DNA from: Sphingomonas aliaeris
Lineage (GTDB): Bacteria > Pseudomonadota > Alphaproteobacteria > Sphingomonadales > Sphingomonadaceae
DNA: 64,000 bases
Reading direction: 5' to 3'
Assembly: GCF_016743815.1 (NCBI RefSeq)
Contig: NZ_CP061035.1
Location: forward strand, 436,501-500,500
The notes beneath the pieces were generated by a model. It had not been told where the DNA came from, did no database searches, and saw only the letters and a list, made by a program, of their open reading frames with translations. The stretch's first letter is position 1, and every line of letters starts with the position of its first letter. The position numbers and the translations under genes are program-made. This document shows, piece by piece, positions 1 through 9,608 of the stretch.

Positions 1-98
1 TAAAACTGCCATCTCTTCCGTATCCTTCCCGTCCCACAGTTATATCCAAATAACTAATGAATTTTAATACAATCTCGTTACCACGACCTTACCGAGCC

Positions 99-1316
99 TC
101 AACAATTAGGACTAAAGGCAATATTTGTCAGCTCGCCCGACGAAAGCGTTCTATTAAATACAGCAAATCCCGAGAGATCCATTTGCGATCCGAAATCGTG
201 GCCGTGATCTCCGACACCTGGTGCTCGACCGAACGTGAACGGGGCGCCGTCCTCGACCGTGAAATACACATCGTCCGCGGCCTGTCGCCAGCCACCACCC
301 GTTTGAACTTCCAGTGACGCGGCAACGTTTCCGTACGCCGAAGGCTCGAAAGACCCAGACATCATAGCTTCGTTAAGTTCGAACTCGACGATGCCGTTCG
401 TGACGATCTTGCCCCGTACTCGAAAGAGAGACGCGTCCCTTTTTCCCGCCTGCTGATATTCTATCGAACCCCTTGCGAAGTCGATCGTGAGCCTGTGCTC
501 TGCAACCGGCCCGGTTTTATAATCGTACCCTGAGAATTTAAGTAACGTCGAATCCGGATGAAAAATCTTAGCAGGGAATTGGATCGGGTTGGCCGGCAGA
601 GCCGCGTCGATCCCGAGCGCATCGGCCATAACGGGGTCGGTCAATGATATCGGGGTAGCGACGCCATTCTTGTAGGCGGTTACCTCACCCAAAACCGGAT
701 CGAATGTCATGGCAAGCGACACCCATTCGCCTGTCTCGATCGTTGCCCCGTCGATAGCACGCGTGCGTGCATACTGGGCTCCGTCCGCATTCGATTGCGG
801 ATAACATGCTGCGCCGGTTGCCGAAACATGGGCGATCGTACCGCGTTGTCCGAACAATCCGGCAAACAGCGCGGCTTGCCGACGGCCGCCATAACGGTCC
901 CATCCGCCCTCGTCCCATATGCCACCGATCAGATGGCGTTCGCCGGTGAACCGCAGCCATGCCACCATCGTAAAAGCCTGTCTGCGATTGATGTCGAGCA
1001 AAGATCCCTCGAACAACGTCCGTGGAACGATCCCGAAGATATGGCCCTGATTCAGCCTGATGGATCGGCCGAACTGCCCGTCGGCCGGAAACGCCAGCCG
1101 TGCGGCATCATCGGCATAGGGCCATTGGGAAACAGGATAGGCTTTGTCGTCACCGAGCTGGCTCAAAAGAAAGGGGAGCGACGCCATGCCCAGAGACGGG
1201 TCGCACCGCGACACGACGTCGGACGCGGATGCGCCTTCAAACGACCAGAACGCAATAAGGCCGGGCGACCGCGACACAGTTTCGATGCGATCTTTCGCAA
1301 CTATATCAGATAGCAT
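99..1316 (-). CDS. LamG-like (concanavalin A fold) domain protein
   Basis: This is a 405-residue protein with no clear signal peptide. An early FWSFEG motif, a central run of beta-rich segments with W-x-R and GGIWDEGG motifs, and a VSLAMTFDP...YKNG stretch match the LamG/laminin-G jelly-roll pattern seen in carbohydrate-binding or carbohydrate-active proteins. The start is supported by a GGAG about 8 bases upstream of ATG at 1316. It is the last gene of a minus-strand run that begins with a TonB receptor, mannonate dehydratase and an SDR, with 221 bases between it and the SDR. I infer a role in handling the same sugar acid or oligosaccharide, perhaps binding or lyase-like, but I cannot assign a reaction. 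Confidence 0.6.
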   Translation of the reverse strand: MLSDIVAKDRIETVSRSPGLIAFWSFEGASASDVVSRCDPSLGMASLPFLLSQLGDDKAYPVSQWPYADDAARLAFPADGQFGRSIRLNQGHIFGIVPRTLFEGSLLDINRRQAFTMVAWLRFTGERHLIGGIWDEGGWDRYGGRRQAALFAGLFGQRGTIAHVSATGAACYPQSNADGAQYARTRAIDGATIETGEWVSLAMTFDPVLGEVTAYKNGVATPISLTDPVMADALGIDAALPANPIQFPAKIFHPDSTLLKFSGYDYKTGPVAEHRLTIDFARGSIEYQQAGKRDASLFRVRGKIVTNGIVEFELNEAMMSGSFEPSAYGNVAASLEVQTGGGWRQAADDVYFTVEDGAPFTFGRAPGVGDHGHDFGSQMDLSGFAVFNRTLSSGELTNIAFSPNC

Positions 1317-1537
1317 CGCGCGGCTCCTTCAAGCTCTTCCAAGCCACGAGCAGCTGAAAGATATAACGGCGGGGTTAATTGAACATCAGGCGAGTCGGGT
1401 ATTTCATTGCTTTCGCGATTTTTGTTGCGAACGGCCGCCACGCATATTCAAGCGTCGGAGCTATAATAGATACGGTCGGTCCCTTGTCTGGCGGATAGTG
1501 TGCCAATGATTGAAGGTTGAAGGGCATTGTTTTGCCA

Positions 1538-2269
1538 TCATGCTCCCATGCCGCCATCGATCGCGATGTCCTGTCCGGTGATATAGGCCGCTGCCGGTGA
1601 GCAGAGGTAAGCCACCAGCGCGCCAACTTCCTCCACCGCGCCGAAGCGACCGGCCGGGATTTCCGCGAGAACGTCTTCGCGATACGCCGACTCAGCCAGC
1701 ACTTCCGCGTTACGGCCTGTCAGAACGACGCCGGGCGCGACATTATTGATGGTCACGCCTCGTGCGGCGACCTGCCTTGCCAGATTGGCGGCAAGATGTG
1801 CCTGTCCTGCTTTCGTGGCGGCATAGATCGGCATGTCCGAACGCGGCCGTCGTTGCTGCACGCTGCCGATCGTCACGACGCGGCCCCAGCCTCGGTTTGC
1901 CATCGGCGGGATCAGCGCCTGCATCAGCGCAAAGCCCGCGGCCAGATTGACCGTCATCGTCTGAATGACATCCTGACTGGTAAGCTCGGCAAAGCTCGCC
2001 CTTGTCTGGATCGCGACGGCGGAGACGAGGATGTCGATCTGCGACGCTCGCGCTACGACCCGTTTCGCCAGTACGGCTCCACCCTCGGGTTGGGCAAGAT
2101 CGCCATCGATCCAGTCCGCCTCAGCGACGCCGCGCGGCGGCCTCGTCTCCAGCCCATGTCGGATAACCCGTGCGCCTTTTTCCATCAGCGCATCGGCTAT
2201 TCCTGCGCCGATACCGTCGCTGGACCCCGTCACCAAAGCGGTCCGGCCCGTGAGATCGAGCGCATTCAC
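1538..2269 (-). CDS. SDR-family oxidoreductase, probable D-mannonate/fructuronate oxidoreductase
   Basis: This 243-residue protein is a classical short-chain dehydrogenase. It has a TGSSDGIG nucleotide-binding motif at residues 14-21, a catalytic Ser region (TIGSV, about 133-137), YAATK as the Tyr-x3-Lys pair (about 149-153), and a GQDIAIDGG C-terminus. The GTG start at 2269 overlaps the stop of the mannonate dehydratase gene as GTGA, so the two are likely translationally coupled. The reading frame stays open upstream, but that extension lies inside the dehydratase gene. Some bacteria (for example Bacillus YjmF) use an SDR as D-mannonate oxidoreductase, and the pairing here makes that the best guess. 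A different sugar-acid substrate is possible. Confidence 0.8.
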   Translation of the reverse strand: MNALDLTGRTALVTGSSDGIGAGIADALMEKGARVIRHGLETRPPRGVAEADWIDGDLAQPEGGAVLAKRVVARASQIDILVSAVAIQTRASFAELTSQDVIQTMTVNLAAGFALMQALIPPMANRGWGRVVTIGSVQQRRPRSDMPIYAATKAGQAHLAANLARQVAARGVTINNVAPGVVLTGRNAEVLAESAYREDVLAEIPAGRFGAVEEVGALVAYLCSPAAAYITGQDIAIDGGMGA

Positions 2270-3240
2270 GACGCTGCGCTCGCAAGCAGCAGGCCCTTGA
2301 TGAAGCCCATGGTGAAAATCATGCCCTCGGCGCTGTAGCCGACGCTTGTGCCGCCTGCGAACGTCGCGGTCCCTGCCAGCATGTCCGGTGCGTGATCCGG
2401 GCGAACATAGCCGCCGAAACCGATCGCGCGATAGGCAGCGAACAGTGCGGCCATGTCCGTATGGCCGTCGTCGGGAAAGGTTTCCACGAAGTCGTTTGCG
2501 GGTCCGCGCACGTCGCGGACGTGGACGAACGCGATCTGGCCGGCTGCTCCCCAACGCCGCACCAACGCCGGAAGGTCGGGTTCGATCAGGCTGTACGTGC
2601 CCTGACAGAAGGTCAGGGCGTGGGCCGGGCTGTTGGACAGCGCAAGCGCACGGTCCACACCGGCGACCGTGCTGAAGATTCGCGCCACGCCGCGGATAAT
2701 CGAAAGTGGCGGATCGTCCGGATGCAGGCCCATGACGACGCCCGCCGCTTCCGCGGCATCGATCACACCGGCCAGGAAATATTCGTAATTCGCCCAGAGT
2801 GTATCGCTGTCGATCACCGGTCCGCACGCGGCCTCGGCATCGCTGTCGTGACGATAGCCGGTGACGGTCGCCCCGCCCCGCGCAGGAAGGTCGAAGCGGT
2901 TGCGCAGCCATCCTAGCGGCATCCAGTTGTAACATAGCAACCGGATGCCCGCCGCGCCCATGTTGGCCAGCATCGCACGATAGCGCGCAATGTCCTCGTC
3001 ACGACCGGGCAGCCCCAGCTTGATGCGGGACATGTCGAACTGGTCGCCCTCCAGGCCCGCAATCGTCAAACCGCTCGCTTGGTAGCGAGCGATTTGCCGG
3101 TCCAGAGCGGCGCGATCGTCGATCGGGTCATCCCCCGTCAGCTCCGGCGCCAGCTTCGCAATCGTATGGGTCACCCCCATTTGTCGAGCGATGCCCCACC
3201 GCCGATCTTCCGGCGGCGTTAAAAGCATCGTCGGGATCAT
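2266..3240 (-). CDS. uxuA: Mannonate dehydratase (UxuA family)
   Basis: This 324-residue TIM-barrel protein carries the family signatures: LCYNWMPLGW near residue 100, HPDDPP near 173, and late HVRDVRG and FPDDGHTDM stretches with metal-binding His and Asp residues. UxuA dehydrates D-mannonate to 2-keto-3-deoxygluconate in hexuronate catabolism. It is somewhat shorter than the E. coli enzyme (about 390 residues) but similar to other bacterial short forms. It lies 12 bases after the receptor gene and overlaps the SDR gene by four bases, so the three form one transcription unit. The exact substrate (mannonate or a related acid) is inferred. Confidence 0.85.
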   Translation of the reverse strand: MIPTMLLTPPEDRRWGIARQMGVTHTIAKLAPELTGDDPIDDRAALDRQIARYQASGLTIAGLEGDQFDMSRIKLGLPGRDEDIARYRAMLANMGAAGIRLLCYNWMPLGWLRNRFDLPARGGATVTGYRHDSDAEAACGPVIDSDTLWANYEYFLAGVIDAAEAAGVVMGLHPDDPPLSIIRGVARIFSTVAGVDRALALSNSPAHALTFCQGTYSLIEPDLPALVRRWGAAGQIAFVHVRDVRGPANDFVETFPDDGHTDMAALFAAYRAIGFGGYVRPDHAPDMLAGTATFAGGTSVGYSAEGMIFTMGFIKGLLLASAAS

Positions 3241-3252
3241 CGCCCGGATCCT

Positions 3253-6210
3253 TCAGAAACGCGCGACACCTGAAACGTAGAAATAGCGTCCTCGTACATC
3301 GTAAACCCCACCAGCAATCGTACCGCCGGATACGGTACGAGACGGATTGGTCACGATCGGGGGCTGCTTGTCGAACACATTCTGCAGCCCGAAATCGAGC
3401 CGCAGGCTGCGCGTCGCGTCGACGCTAATCTGCGCATCATGAACGAAATATCTCGGGACGGTGTTGTTGAGGGCCGCGGCCCCCGTTGCGGTCGTGTCGG
3501 CGACGCTGCGCGACACGAAGCGGGTGTCCCAGCTGAATCGGCCTGATCCAAGCGCGAGGGTTGCGCCGGCCTGAACGCGGTGGCGAGCGTCGCCCACCTG
3601 CGACACGCGCCGGTCCACCGCCGCCCCCGCGCGCGCAACGAAATCGTGCTTGAGCAACAAGGCATAGCTGCCGCGCAGATTGAGACGCGCCGGTGCTCCA
3701 CCGACATTGCCGAGGCCGAGGCCGTACAGCAATTGGACGTCGACCCCCTGAACCTCTTCGGTAGCCGCGTTGAAGAGCTGGTTGTTGACCCCTATCAACT
3801 GCCCATTGACGGGGTCTCGCGATACGCGATCACAGAAAACGCCGGGCAGGCCCGCCTGATCGTAGCACTGGTTCACCGTGTCCTGCACGCTGAGGGTCGA
3901 GATGACCCGGTCGATCTTGATCTGGTAGTAATCGGCGGACAACGACAATCCGCGCAGGAAAGCCTGCGGCGTGAAGACGACACCGCCGGTATAGGTACGG
4001 GCCTTTTCCGCAGTCAGGTTCGGATTGCCCGAATTCTGCGACGCGACGGTATCGCGCTGGATTTGCGTCTGGTTCAACGTCGCCGCCAACGCGCCCAATG
4101 CGGTGGTGCAGTTGGTGGCGCGCACGGCCGACAGGGTTATCGGCGCGCCGGTGTCCGTGAACCGGTCGCACGGGTCGAATGCTGTACTATTCGCGCGGCT
4201 CTGCGGTGCGCGCAGTTCGTTGATGTTCGGCGCACGAACCGCCGTGCCGGTGGTGCCGCGCAACCGCAGCCAGCTGTCGACCATCCAGTCCGCACGAACG
4301 TTATACGTGAACTCGCTGCCGATCGTGCTGTACTTGCTGTAGCGCGCCGCGCCGCCGAGGCTGAGCGCGCGGACGAATGGCAGGTCGCGCAGCAATGGCA
4401 GGCGCACCTCGCCAAATTGTTCGGTGACCGTGTAGCTGCCGTCCGATGCATCCAGAAAGCGCACCGAGCTGGATCGATCGAGGTTCGAGGCCGCGGGATC
4501 GTAGCGGACCGACTCCCGCCGATATTCGCCACCCCCGACGATCGTCGCCTTGCCGCCGGGCAGGGAGAACAGGTCGGCGCTGATATAGCCCGAAACAACA
4601 TCCTGCGTCGCCTTCGTCACCGATACCGATGGGATCACGGCATAGGCGAGAAACTGCGGGGAGATCGAATTGACGCCGAACACGTTCAGTGGAATGCATC
4701 CGAGCGAGCGGTAGCGCGCATCGACACAGCGATCGTCCGCAAGGTTCGTCGGGGTGCCGTTATTGTCGACGTTCAACGCCGCAGCCAGCCGGAACCGGTC
4801 GAACACCTCGGTATCTTCCTGAACCGCCCGGACGGTGCCGTGCTGGTAATAGATGTCGTAGTTGACGCCCTGGGCCAGTTCGCCTCGCAGACCTCCGACA
4901 ATACGGAAGGTCTCGCGTTCCACGTTAATCCCGCGATCGCCCAGCTCGGAAATGCGGCGCAGCACCTGAACACCGGATGCCGGGACGGCGCCGATCGTCG
5001 GGATGAGCGGCAGGAGGAAGGGATTGTTCGCCGGGATCGCGGGTGCATCGGCTGGCGATTCGGCCTCTGTTCCCAGTCGCGGCAGGCCTTGGAAGAAAAT
5101 GACCTGGGGTTCGATCGCCAGGCGGGTTCGCGCATTGGCATAGCCGGTTTCGAAATAGGCTTCCATGCGCGATGCGCCGCCGTCGCCATCGATGAGCGAA
5201 TAACGGCCGTTTGCGGAAAGGAGGAAGCGTTCGTTGGCAGCAAGCTGGCTGCGTCGCGGCGCACGCTGGTAGCGCGTTTCGCTCAATGGTTGGCCTGCGG
5301 CGGGAACGAGGCGGTTCTGGAGGTCGAAGATAAACGTGCCGTTCGCACCACCGGAGATCGTGCCGCCGGGGATGCCGGTCGAGCCGCCCGCCAGATCGAC
5401 CCGGTTGTTCAATCCGTCCGCCAGACCATAAGCGCGATTTCCAGCGATTATGCCGTCGTCGCGGCTATACTCTGCGCCGATCGTGAAACGCCCGCGATCG
5501 TCGGCAAAGCGGCCACCCATCACGGCACTGAACTGCACCTGTCCGCCATCGCCGCGGCTGGAGATACCGGAGCGGCCGGAAACGGTGAGATCTTCGACGT
5601 TATCCTTCAGGATGATGTTGACGACGCCGCTGACCGCGTCCGCGCCGTACACGGCCGATGCCGCGCCGGTGACGACATCGATACGCGATATCATCGAACT
5701 GGGAATGGAGTTGAGATCGACCGACGATGTACCTGGATCACCGCCGACGTGACGCCGGTTGTTGACCAGTACCAGCGTGCGCTGAACACCAAGGTTGCGC
5801 AGATTGACGAGTTCGACGCCGGTGTTGAACCCGGCGGCTGCGGTATTGGAGTTCTGGTTGGAATTGCCGAAGGTGCTGCCGAATTGCGGCAGGTCGGTGA
5901 GCAGTTCGGATGCAAGCGAGACGCCGGAGCGCTCGATCGCCTCCTCGCCTACGGACTGGATAGGCGCTTCTGACTTGAGATTCTGCGACCGGATGCGCGA
6001 CCCGGTCACGACGATGTCCTGCGTTGCGCTCGCTGCATTATCATCGGTGGCGACCGGATCGGTCTGGATGGTCCCGGGTGGCGTCCCCTGTGGCTGAATC
6101 GCAGGCGTATCGACGGTTTGCGCGCCGGCGGACTGCGCGGCGGTGGCAAGGGCGATCGTGGCGGCTCCGGTCAGCCAGCAACGACGAATTTCGCTGTACG
6201 TGGACATCAT
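3253..6210 (-). CDS. TonB-dependent outer-membrane receptor
   Basis: This 985-residue receptor has a signal peptide (about residues 1-31, ending SAGAQ), a TonB-box/plug start (DIVVTGSRI), a plug domain with YGADAVSGVVNI, and a long beta-barrel ending in an aromatic residue (SGVARF). It imports a scarce large substrate across the outer membrane using TonB energy. A GGGGAG lies just upstream of two adjacent ATG codons; spacing slightly favours the second, at 6207. It is the first gene of a unit with mannonate dehydratase and an SDR, so a uronate-containing sugar or oligomer is the likely cargo. A long antisense open frame inside it (3580-5973) is a codon-bias shadow. Confidence 0.93.
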   Translation of the reverse strand: MMSTYSEIRRCWLTGAATIALATAAQSAGAQTVDTPAIQPQGTPPGTIQTDPVATDDNAASATQDIVVTGSRIRSQNLKSEAPIQSVGEEAIERSGVSLASELLTDLPQFGSTFGNSNQNSNTAAAGFNTGVELVNLRNLGVQRTLVLVNNRRHVGGDPGTSSVDLNSIPSSMISRIDVVTGAASAVYGADAVSGVVNIILKDNVEDLTVSGRSGISSRGDGGQVQFSAVMGGRFADDRGRFTIGAEYSRDDGIIAGNRAYGLADGLNNRVDLAGGSTGIPGGTISGGANGTFIFDLQNRLVPAAGQPLSETRYQRAPRRSQLAANERFLLSANGRYSLIDGDGGASRMEAYFETGYANARTRLAIEPQVIFFQGLPRLGTEAESPADAPAIPANNPFLLPLIPTIGAVPASGVQVLRRISELGDRGINVERETFRIVGGLRGELAQGVNYDIYYQHGTVRAVQEDTEVFDRFRLAAALNVDNNGTPTNLADDRCVDARYRSLGCIPLNVFGVNSISPQFLAYAVIPSVSVTKATQDVVSGYISADLFSLPGGKATIVGGGEYRRESVRYDPAASNLDRSSSVRFLDASDGSYTVTEQFGEVRLPLLRDLPFVRALSLGGAARYSKYSTIGSEFTYNVRADWMVDSWLRLRGTTGTAVRAPNINELRAPQSRANSTAFDPCDRFTDTGAPITLSAVRATNCTTALGALAATLNQTQIQRDTVASQNSGNPNLTAEKARTYTGGVVFTPQAFLRGLSLSADYYQIKIDRVISTLSVQDTVNQCYDQAGLPGVFCDRVSRDPVNGQLIGVNNQLFNAATEEVQGVDVQLLYGLGLGNVGGAPARLNLRGSYALLLKHDFVARAGAAVDRRVSQVGDARHRVQAGATLALGSGRFSWDTRFVSRSVADTTATGAAALNNTVPRYFVHDAQISVDATRSLRLDFGLQNVFDKQPPIVTNPSRTVSGGTIAGGVYDVRGRYFYVSGVARF

Positions 6211-6557
6211 ATCACTCCCCTAAAAAAGACGCCGCCTGCATGGCGGTCATTGTCAGATCAGACGCGCTTCTTTGTGGAAGCTTCCCCAACCTGCGATTGC
6301 ACCGATTGATTACGTTGTTTGACTCAGCCGAACTCTAAATGCCTTGCGTGAACCGTTCTGACGCCGCGCCGACGGAGGCTGCCGGTGATCTGGCCCCGCT
6401 CACGACTTTCTCCCTTGTTGGCGCCCATGCGTACTCACGAATTCAGATGCGGTCAATTCAAGGGAGGTTTATTTTCTGATTTGAACCGCTAGGATTTTCT
6501 GGAACTTGCTTGTACCGGGATTGTAGGCTCGTGAGGAGCTACGGGAGAGTGATCATC
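6211..6557. promoter_or_regulatory. Divergent promoter region between receptor and MFS genes
   Basis: This 347-base stretch without a gene separates the minus-strand receptor operon from the plus-strand MFS operon, so it must hold both promoters. I see a GGGGAG ribosome site for the receptor and GGGAGAG for the MFS gene. A weak inverted repeat (GGTCAA near 6451 against TTGAACC near 6481) could be an operator for the IclR regulator encoded at 9609-10451, but it is imperfect. Confidence 0.4.
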
Positions 6558-7826
6558 ATGGAGCCAGATCGGCAGTTGCCGCGCGAGAACGGGACGACTC
6601 ATTGCGTCGGCGTATCTCCGGACTGGGGTCTGGTTGGTTTGCTGTGGGTCGCGTTTTTCCTCAATCAAGCCGACCGGCAGGTGTTCAACGTCGTCCTGCC
6701 GCTTATCCAAGCCGATCTAAATCTCTCGAACCAGGCGGTGGGAGCGATAGCGACCGTCTTCACGATCGCTTTGGGCGTGCTGGTGCCCGTCGCTGGACTG
6801 GCTGGCGATCTGTTCGACCGGCGGCGCATCGTGGTGTTCAGCCTTGTTCTGTTCAGTTTGGGGACGTTGGCGACCGGGTTTGCCTCCGGTATGGTCGCGC
6901 TGATACTTTTGCGCGGCGTCGCCACCGGGGGAGGGGAGGCATTTTACGCCCCCGCCGCAGCATCGCTGATCAGCGAAACCCATGATCGGACGCGGGCCCG
7001 TGCACTGTCTATCCACCAAACGGCAAACTATTCGGGCATCGTGCTCGGATCACTCCTGAGCGGATGGATCGCCGAAAACTACGGCTGGCGTTCGACCTTT
7101 CTGGTGTACGGCGTCGCCGGGCTGGCATGGGCGGCAATCTTCCATTGGCGGACCGGCCGTGGCGAACGGCAGCATGCGCCTCGCGCAACCCGCGTCCGCG
7201 TCGATCTCGCGCCATTCGGCGAAGCGATCCGCCTGATTGCCTCACGCCCGGCCCTGATCGTGCAACTCGTCGCATTCGGGGCGATGGTGTTCGGCACGGT
7301 CGGCTTCCTCACTTGGACGCCCACGCTGCTGCGGGAACGGTTCGGCTATGGCATCACTGCCGCGGGGTTCCATGCCGTCCTGTGGCACTATCTGGCGGCC
7401 TATATCGGCGTGCTGACCGCAGGCGTCTTGACCGATCGCTGGGTGGCGCGCTGGCCGAGGATCCGGCTGCTGACGATGGGGCTGGGATTGGTCGTCTGCG
7501 CGCCGTGGGTGCTGCTGGTCGCGACGGCCGCCACGCCGTTGGTCATGTTCATCGGATTGGCGGGCTTCGGTCTGGCACGCGGTGTATATGATGCGAACCT
7601 GTTCGCGGCGATCATAGACATCGTTGAAGATCGGTTGCGATCGACGGTCCTCGGCTTACTTATCGCTTCGGGATTCATCCTTGGGGCGATCGCACCCTGG
7701 GCGATGGGCGCGATGAAGGACCATTATGGACTCGCAGGCGGCTTCGTCTTGATTGCCAGTGTCTTCCTGGCCGCCGGGGCCTTGCTGTTGACGACGATAG
7801 CAGCCGGGCGCAGTCGAGCGCGCTGA
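6558..7826 (+). CDS. MFS transporter, probable sugar-acid importer
   Basis: This 422-residue inner-membrane carrier has about 12 hydrophobic segments. NQADRQVFNVVLPLI near the start and GDLFDRRR between helices 2 and 3 are typical of the major facilitator superfamily, in the anion:cation symporter or spinster-like branch. I place the start at ATG 6558, which has GGGAGAG nine bases upstream; an in-frame TTG at 6510 lacks support. It begins a plus-strand operon with the SMP-30 and SGNH genes. It probably brings the sugar acid released in the periplasm into the cytoplasm; the substrate is inferred from context only. Confidence 0.88.
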   Translation: MEPDRQLPRENGTTHCVGVSPDWGLVGLLWVAFFLNQADRQVFNVVLPLIQADLNLSNQAVGAIATVFTIALGVLVPVAGLAGDLFDRRRIVVFSLVLFSLGTLATGFASGMVALILLRGVATGGGEAFYAPAAASLISETHDRTRARALSIHQTANYSGIVLGSLLSGWIAENYGWRSTFLVYGVAGLAWAAIFHWRTGRGERQHAPRATRVRVDLAPFGEAIRLIASRPALIVQLVAFGAMVFGTVGFLTWTPTLLRERFGYGITAAGFHAVLWHYLAAYIGVLTAGVLTDRWVARWPRIRLLTMGLGLVVCAPWVLLVATAATPLVMFIGLAGFGLARGVYDANLFAAIIDIVEDRLRSTVLGLLIASGFILGAIAPWAMGAMKDHYGLAGGFVLIASVFLAAGALLLTTIAAGRSRAR

Positions 7827-7833
7827 GGAACTT

Positions 7834-8664
7834 ATGAAGACCGGGGACTTGCAGTGTATCGCACAAGGGCTTCGGTTTCCGGAAGGCCCGGTCTTCGCAC
7901 CTGATGGCAGCCTTTGGTGCGTCGAGATGCGCGGGGGCGCGCTGGCGCGATTAACGGATAATAGCCGGGGTAAATATGACGTCGAACGCTTCGACGTCGG
8001 TGGTGAGCCGAACGGTCTTGCCATCTATCGCGGAAAGCTCTGGTTTTGCGACGCGGCCGGTTCGATCCGGCAGCTGGATGGCGCATTGGCCCCCACCATC
8101 GAGCTGCCGCCCGAACACCCTCCTCTCCGCCGTCCGAACGATCTCGCTTTCGACTCAGCCGGAACGTTGGTCTTCACCTGTCCGGGGTCACCGACCGAGG
8201 ACCGGCGGGGGCAGGTGTGGTGCCGCAATAGTGCAGGCGGCACCTCGCTTCTTGCTGACGGCATGTCCTTCCCGAACGGACTTGCCTTCACCCCGGACGG
8301 GCATGACCTGATCGTGGCCGAGACTTTTACAGGCATACTCTGGAGGGGGGCGTGGGAGCCGGACGCACAGCGCTGGCATGCACGGCGTCCTTGGGCCACA
8401 TTGCCGACGAAGATCGGCCCCGACGGCATCGCTTTCGGTCCCGACGGGCTACTCTATGTCGCGCTCTACGGAAGAGGCGAAATTCACGTCGTGGCCGATG
8501 ATGGTAGCGCCCGCGTCTGCCTGCGCACGCCGGGCAACCGCCCGACCAATCTGGCCTTCGATCCAGGTGGACGGTTGGGCCTGGTCATCACCGAAGCCGA
8601 GCGCGGTGAGATGCTCGCCTGTTCACTGGCGACGCTGAAAATATTGCCTGGGGAACGTGCATGA
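7834..8664 (+). CDS. SMP-30/gluconolactonase family protein
   Basis: This 276-residue beta-propeller protein carries GLRFPEGPVF near the start, GEPNGLA near residue 56, RRPNDLAFD near 100 and NGLAFTPDG near 148. These are the metal-binding Glu and Asn positions of the SMP-30 family of lactonases. It has no signal peptide, so it is probably cytoplasmic. GAGGAA precedes the ATG. Its stop overlaps the start of the next gene (ATGA at 8661). A lactonase fits a pathway in which an aldose is oxidised to a lactone and then to a sugar acid that enters through mannonate dehydratase. Confidence 0.87.
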   Translation: MKTGDLQCIAQGLRFPEGPVFAPDGSLWCVEMRGGALARLTDNSRGKYDVERFDVGGEPNGLAIYRGKLWFCDAAGSIRQLDGALAPTIELPPEHPPLRRPNDLAFDSAGTLVFTCPGSPTEDRRGQVWCRNSAGGTSLLADGMSFPNGLAFTPDGHDLIVAETFTGILWRGAWEPDAQRWHARRPWATLPTKIGPDGIAFGPDGLLYVALYGRGEIHVVADDGSARVCLRTPGNRPTNLAFDPGGRLGLVITEAERGEMLACSLATLKILPGERA

Positions 8665-9593
8665 GGCTGACGATCCTGACAACGCTTCTGCTGGCCGCAG
8701 CGCCGACCCCGGCGCTCGGCCAGCAGCGTATCTCCGCGCCTCCGCGGGTAGAGGCGCTGCAACCGACCCGCACGATCCTGTTCGTCGGGAACAGCTTCAC
8801 GCAAGGCGCACATTCCGCCTTGCGTAACTGGCGGCATGATACCGTTGAGGATCTAAACGGCACCCGGCTCGGCGGCGTCCCGGCATTGTTCGCCTCGTTC
8901 GCCCGGCAGCGGGGGCTGAAATACTCGGTCGCGCAGGAAACCGTAGGCGGCAAGTCGCTTGGCTTCCATTTTGCCGAACGTCGGGGCGTCCTCGATCGGC
9001 CTTGGGATGTGGTGGTCCTGCAGGAATATAGTACGCTGGACCGGGAGCAGCCGGGCGACGACGCGAAGTACAACAGCGGCGTCGCAAACTTGGCGGGCTT
9101 GTTCCGCGCGCGAAATCCGGCGGTGTCCATCTATCTGATGGCGACGTGGAGCCGGGCCGACCTCGTCTACGCCGGCACGGGACGATGGCATGGACGACCG
9201 ATAGACGCGATGGCCCGCGATCTGCGCACGGCGGCAGACAACGCGATGGCTATGGTCGTCGGCCTCACCGGCGTCATACCGGTGGGAGAGGCGTGGAATC
9301 GCAGTTTCGAAACCGGCGTCGCGGACGCCAATCCCTATGACGGGATCACACGCGGCCAGGTCAAACTCTGGGGGTATGACGACTATCATGGCAGCCTCGA
9401 AGGCTATTACCTCGAGGCGCTTGTTACGTTCGGCGCCATCGCGCTCGTCGACCCCCGTATGCTAGGCCGAAACGAGAGGGCCGCCGACGAACTGGGAATC
9501 GATCCTGTCGTCGCTGTGGCGCTGCAGCAGGTCGCATTTGATCAATTGTCGATTGAAAAGCGTTCGCCGCCGCGCGCGCGTAATCGGCCTTAA
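8661..9593 (+). CDS. SGNH/GDSL-type hydrolase, secreted
   Basis: This 310-residue protein has a signal peptide (first about 20 residues, ending ALGQQ). FVGNSFTQG near residue 42 is the block I Ser motif, VVVLQEYS near 115 carries the strand after block II, and DYHGS near 241 carries the Asp-x-x-His-like end. This matches SGNH hydrolases of the GNSFT subtype, which deacylate sugars or other esters. It is translationally coupled to the SMP-30 gene and lies in a sugar-acid cluster, so it is probably a periplasmic carbohydrate esterase. Which acyl group it removes cannot be read from sequence. Confidence 0.78.
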   Translation: MRLTILTTLLLAAAPTPALGQQRISAPPRVEALQPTRTILFVGNSFTQGAHSALRNWRHDTVEDLNGTRLGGVPALFASFARQRGLKYSVAQETVGGKSLGFHFAERRGVLDRPWDVVVLQEYSTLDREQPGDDAKYNSGVANLAGLFRARNPAVSIYLMATWSRADLVYAGTGRWHGRPIDAMARDLRTAADNAMAMVVGLTGVIPVGEAWNRSFETGVADANPYDGITRGQVKLWGYDDYHGSLEGYYLEALVTFGAIALVDPRMLGRNERAADELGIDPVVAVALQQVAFDQLSIEKRSPPRARNRP

Positions 9594-9608
9594 CCGGACC
9601 GCGCCGGC

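Noticed and set aside
1..98. A plus-strand start of a gene at 57-317.
   Set aside because: It runs antisense to the end of the LamG-like gene and has no features.
3580..5973. A 797-codon plus-strand open frame.
   Set aside because: It lies entirely antisense to the TonB receptor gene, has no domain, and is explained by GC-rich codon bias.
6510..6557. Upstream TTG start for the MFS gene.
   Set aside because: The extra 16 codons have no ribosome site, while ATG 6558 has GGGAGAG at the right distance.
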